Part shown: positions 63,106 to 64,000 of the stretch, in pieces | Numbering within the stretch: the stretch's first letter is position 1 | Layout: each line of letters opens with the position of its first letter | Source of the DNA: Citrobacter amalonaticus Y19 | Lineage (GTDB): Bacteria; Pseudomonadota; Gammaproteobacteria; Enterobacterales; Enterobacteriaceae | Assembly: GCF_000981805.1 (NCBI RefSeq) | Contig: NZ_CP011132.1 | Location: 2,604,001-2,668,000 of the forward strand | DNA: 64,000 nucleotides | Reading direction: 5' to 3' | Made by a program: the position numbers and the translations under genes | The notes under the pieces: model-generated | The model's database searches: none | What the model was told of the DNA's origin: nothing | Seen by the model: the letters and a program-made list of their open reading frames with translations, nothing else

Positions 63106-64000
63106 GATTTGGCTCCATTATTTTCCTCAGTCTGACCCGCTACCGTCCGGTTTTTCGCGAACAGATTCCAGGCCACCAACAGCGCAAACAACGCCACAAC
63201 CAGCCCCGTGATGGCAAAAGGCGACAGATAACGCGCCAGATTGCCGAGAACGATGCCAATGACGCCAAAGTCAGCATCCGAGAAGGTGGTATTGGCAAAA
63301 CCAATCGCGCCCAGTACAGGCAGGAGCAGAACCGGCAGGAAGGTGATTAACAGGCCATTGGCAAACGCGCCAATCATGGCCCCGCGACGCCCACCGGTGG
63401 CGTTACCAAACACCCCGGCCGTTGCGCCAGTGAAAAAGTGGGGAACAACGCCTGGCAGGATCAGCACCAGTTTCATCTGCCCCAGCAGGAACAATCCCAC
63501 CAGGCCTCCGAGGAAACTGAACAGAAAGCCAATCAGTACCGCATTCGGGGCATAGGGATAGACCACCGGGCAATCCAGTGCAGGCCGCGCATTAGGCACC
63601 AGTTTTTCAGAAAAACCGGTAAACGCCGGGACGATTTCCGCCAGAATCAGACGGACGCCTTGCAGAATAATGAATACCCCGGCAGCAAAGGTGATCGCCA
63701 TGATGATGGCGTAAACCAGATAGTTCTGCCCGCCGCTGAAGGTACTTTCGACATATTCCCGACCGGCGCTGATCGCCATAATCAGATAGATTATCATCAT
63801 GGTCAGAGAGATAGAGATTGAACTGTCGCGCAGGAAGCTCAGGTTTTTCGGCAAGTTCATCTCTTCGGTCGAACGGGAGCCCTTGCCGCAGACGCTGCCA
63901 ATCCAGCCTGACAGCACGTATCCCAGGGTGCCGAAGTGACCAAAGGCAATCTCATCATTACCGGTGATCCGTCGCATGTAACGCTGCGCCAGCGCGGGGA
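63102..64000 (-). CDS. PTS ascorbate-type (UlaA-like) sugar permease IIC, 5' end cut by window edge
   Basis: C-terminal 299 residues of an SgaT/UlaA-type EIIC protein (full length about 450-465). The frame runs open past the right edge, and the Met at 63977 is internal. Visible features are NDEIAFGHFGTLGYVLSGWIG, several hydrophobic helices and the segment MKLVLILPGVVPHFFTGATA. UlaA moves L-ascorbate in E. coli, but a related sugar is equally possible. It is directly upstream of the split transketolase; IIA and IIB partners should lie beyond the window. Confidence 0.9.
   Translation of the reverse strand, partial: PALAQRYMRRITGNDEIAFGHFGTLGYVLSGWIGSVCGKGSRSTEEMNLPKNLSFLRDSSISISLTMMIIYLIMAISAGREYVESTFSGGQNYLVYAIIMAITFAAGVFIILQGVRLILAEIVPAFTGFSEKLVPNARPALDCPVVYPYAPNAVLIGFLFSFLGGLVGLFLLGQMKLVLILPGVVPHFFTGATAGVFGNATGGRRGAMIGAFANGLLITFLPVLLLPVLGAIGFANTTFSDADFGVIGIVLGNLARYLSPFAITGLVVALFALLVAWNLFAKNRTVAGQTEENNGAKS

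Noticed and set aside
1..64000. CRISPR array, tRNA or rRNA genes
   Set aside because: No regularly spaced repeats were noticed, and no tRNA-like cloverleaf or rRNA segment was recognised on either strand.

Overview
The window is chromosomal DNA of an enterobacterium close to Escherichia, Salmonella and Citrobacter. Nearly every gene has a recognisable E. coli K-12 counterpart in the same order (glpT-glpABC, rhm, yfaY/yfaZ/nudI, arn, pmrD, men, elaAB/rbn, nuo, lrhA, alaA, yfbR to yfbV, ackA-pta, yfcC). Three features fit Salmonella or Citrobacter better than K-12: a cheV gene between rbn and nuoN, PmrD/Arn proteins with Salmonella-like features, and a split transketolase plus ascorbate-type PTS cluster after yfcC. 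A Citrobacter-like genome is my best guess, recalled from memory and not searched. I see no prophage, insertion sequence, CRISPR array, rRNA or tRNA.

Layout. 1-5.6 kb: anaerobic glycerol-3-phosphate use, with glpT (cut by the window edge) divergent from glpABC. 5.8-6.7 kb: a lone Rpn-family nuclease gene flanked by two near-identical palindromes; it contains a well-placed internal start that would give a 71-residue C-terminal protein. 6.8-10.9 kb: the L-rhamnonate cluster rhmA-rhmT-rhmD-rhmR. 11.1-14.4 kb: yfaY, yfaZ, nudI and ais. 14.5-22.3 kb: the PmrA-controlled arnBCADTEF operon for 4-amino-4-deoxy-L-arabinose modification of lipid A, ending tail to tail with pmrD. 22.4-29.4 kb: menaquinone genes menFDHBCE. 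29.5-31.3 kb: elaB, elaA and rbn. 31.4-32.4 kb: cheV with a flagellar-type promoter. 32.4-47.6 kb: the 13-gene nuoA-N operon for respiratory complex I, with an ERIC element between nuoF and nuoG and a REP/BIME element between nuoL and nuoM. 48.2-51.3 kb: lrhA and alaA, divergent across about 0.9 kb of AT-rich DNA. 51.4-55.8 kb: yfbR, yfbS, hxpA, yfbU and yfbV. 56.1-61.2 kb: ackA-pta (acetate/acetyl-CoA) and yfcC. 61.3-64.0 kb: a leftward operon of a PTS permease (cut by the window edge) and a two-subunit transketolase.

The gene sets point to a facultative anaerobe: GlpABC passes electrons to menaquinone made by the Men enzymes, Nuo feeds the same quinone pool, and AckA-Pta handles overflow acetate. 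The arn/pmrD block is envelope defence against cationic peptides. Most of the window is conserved core genome. The parts most worth a second look are the rpn locus, the repeat elements inside the nuo operon, the inverted repeats at rhmR, and the sugar cluster at the right edge.
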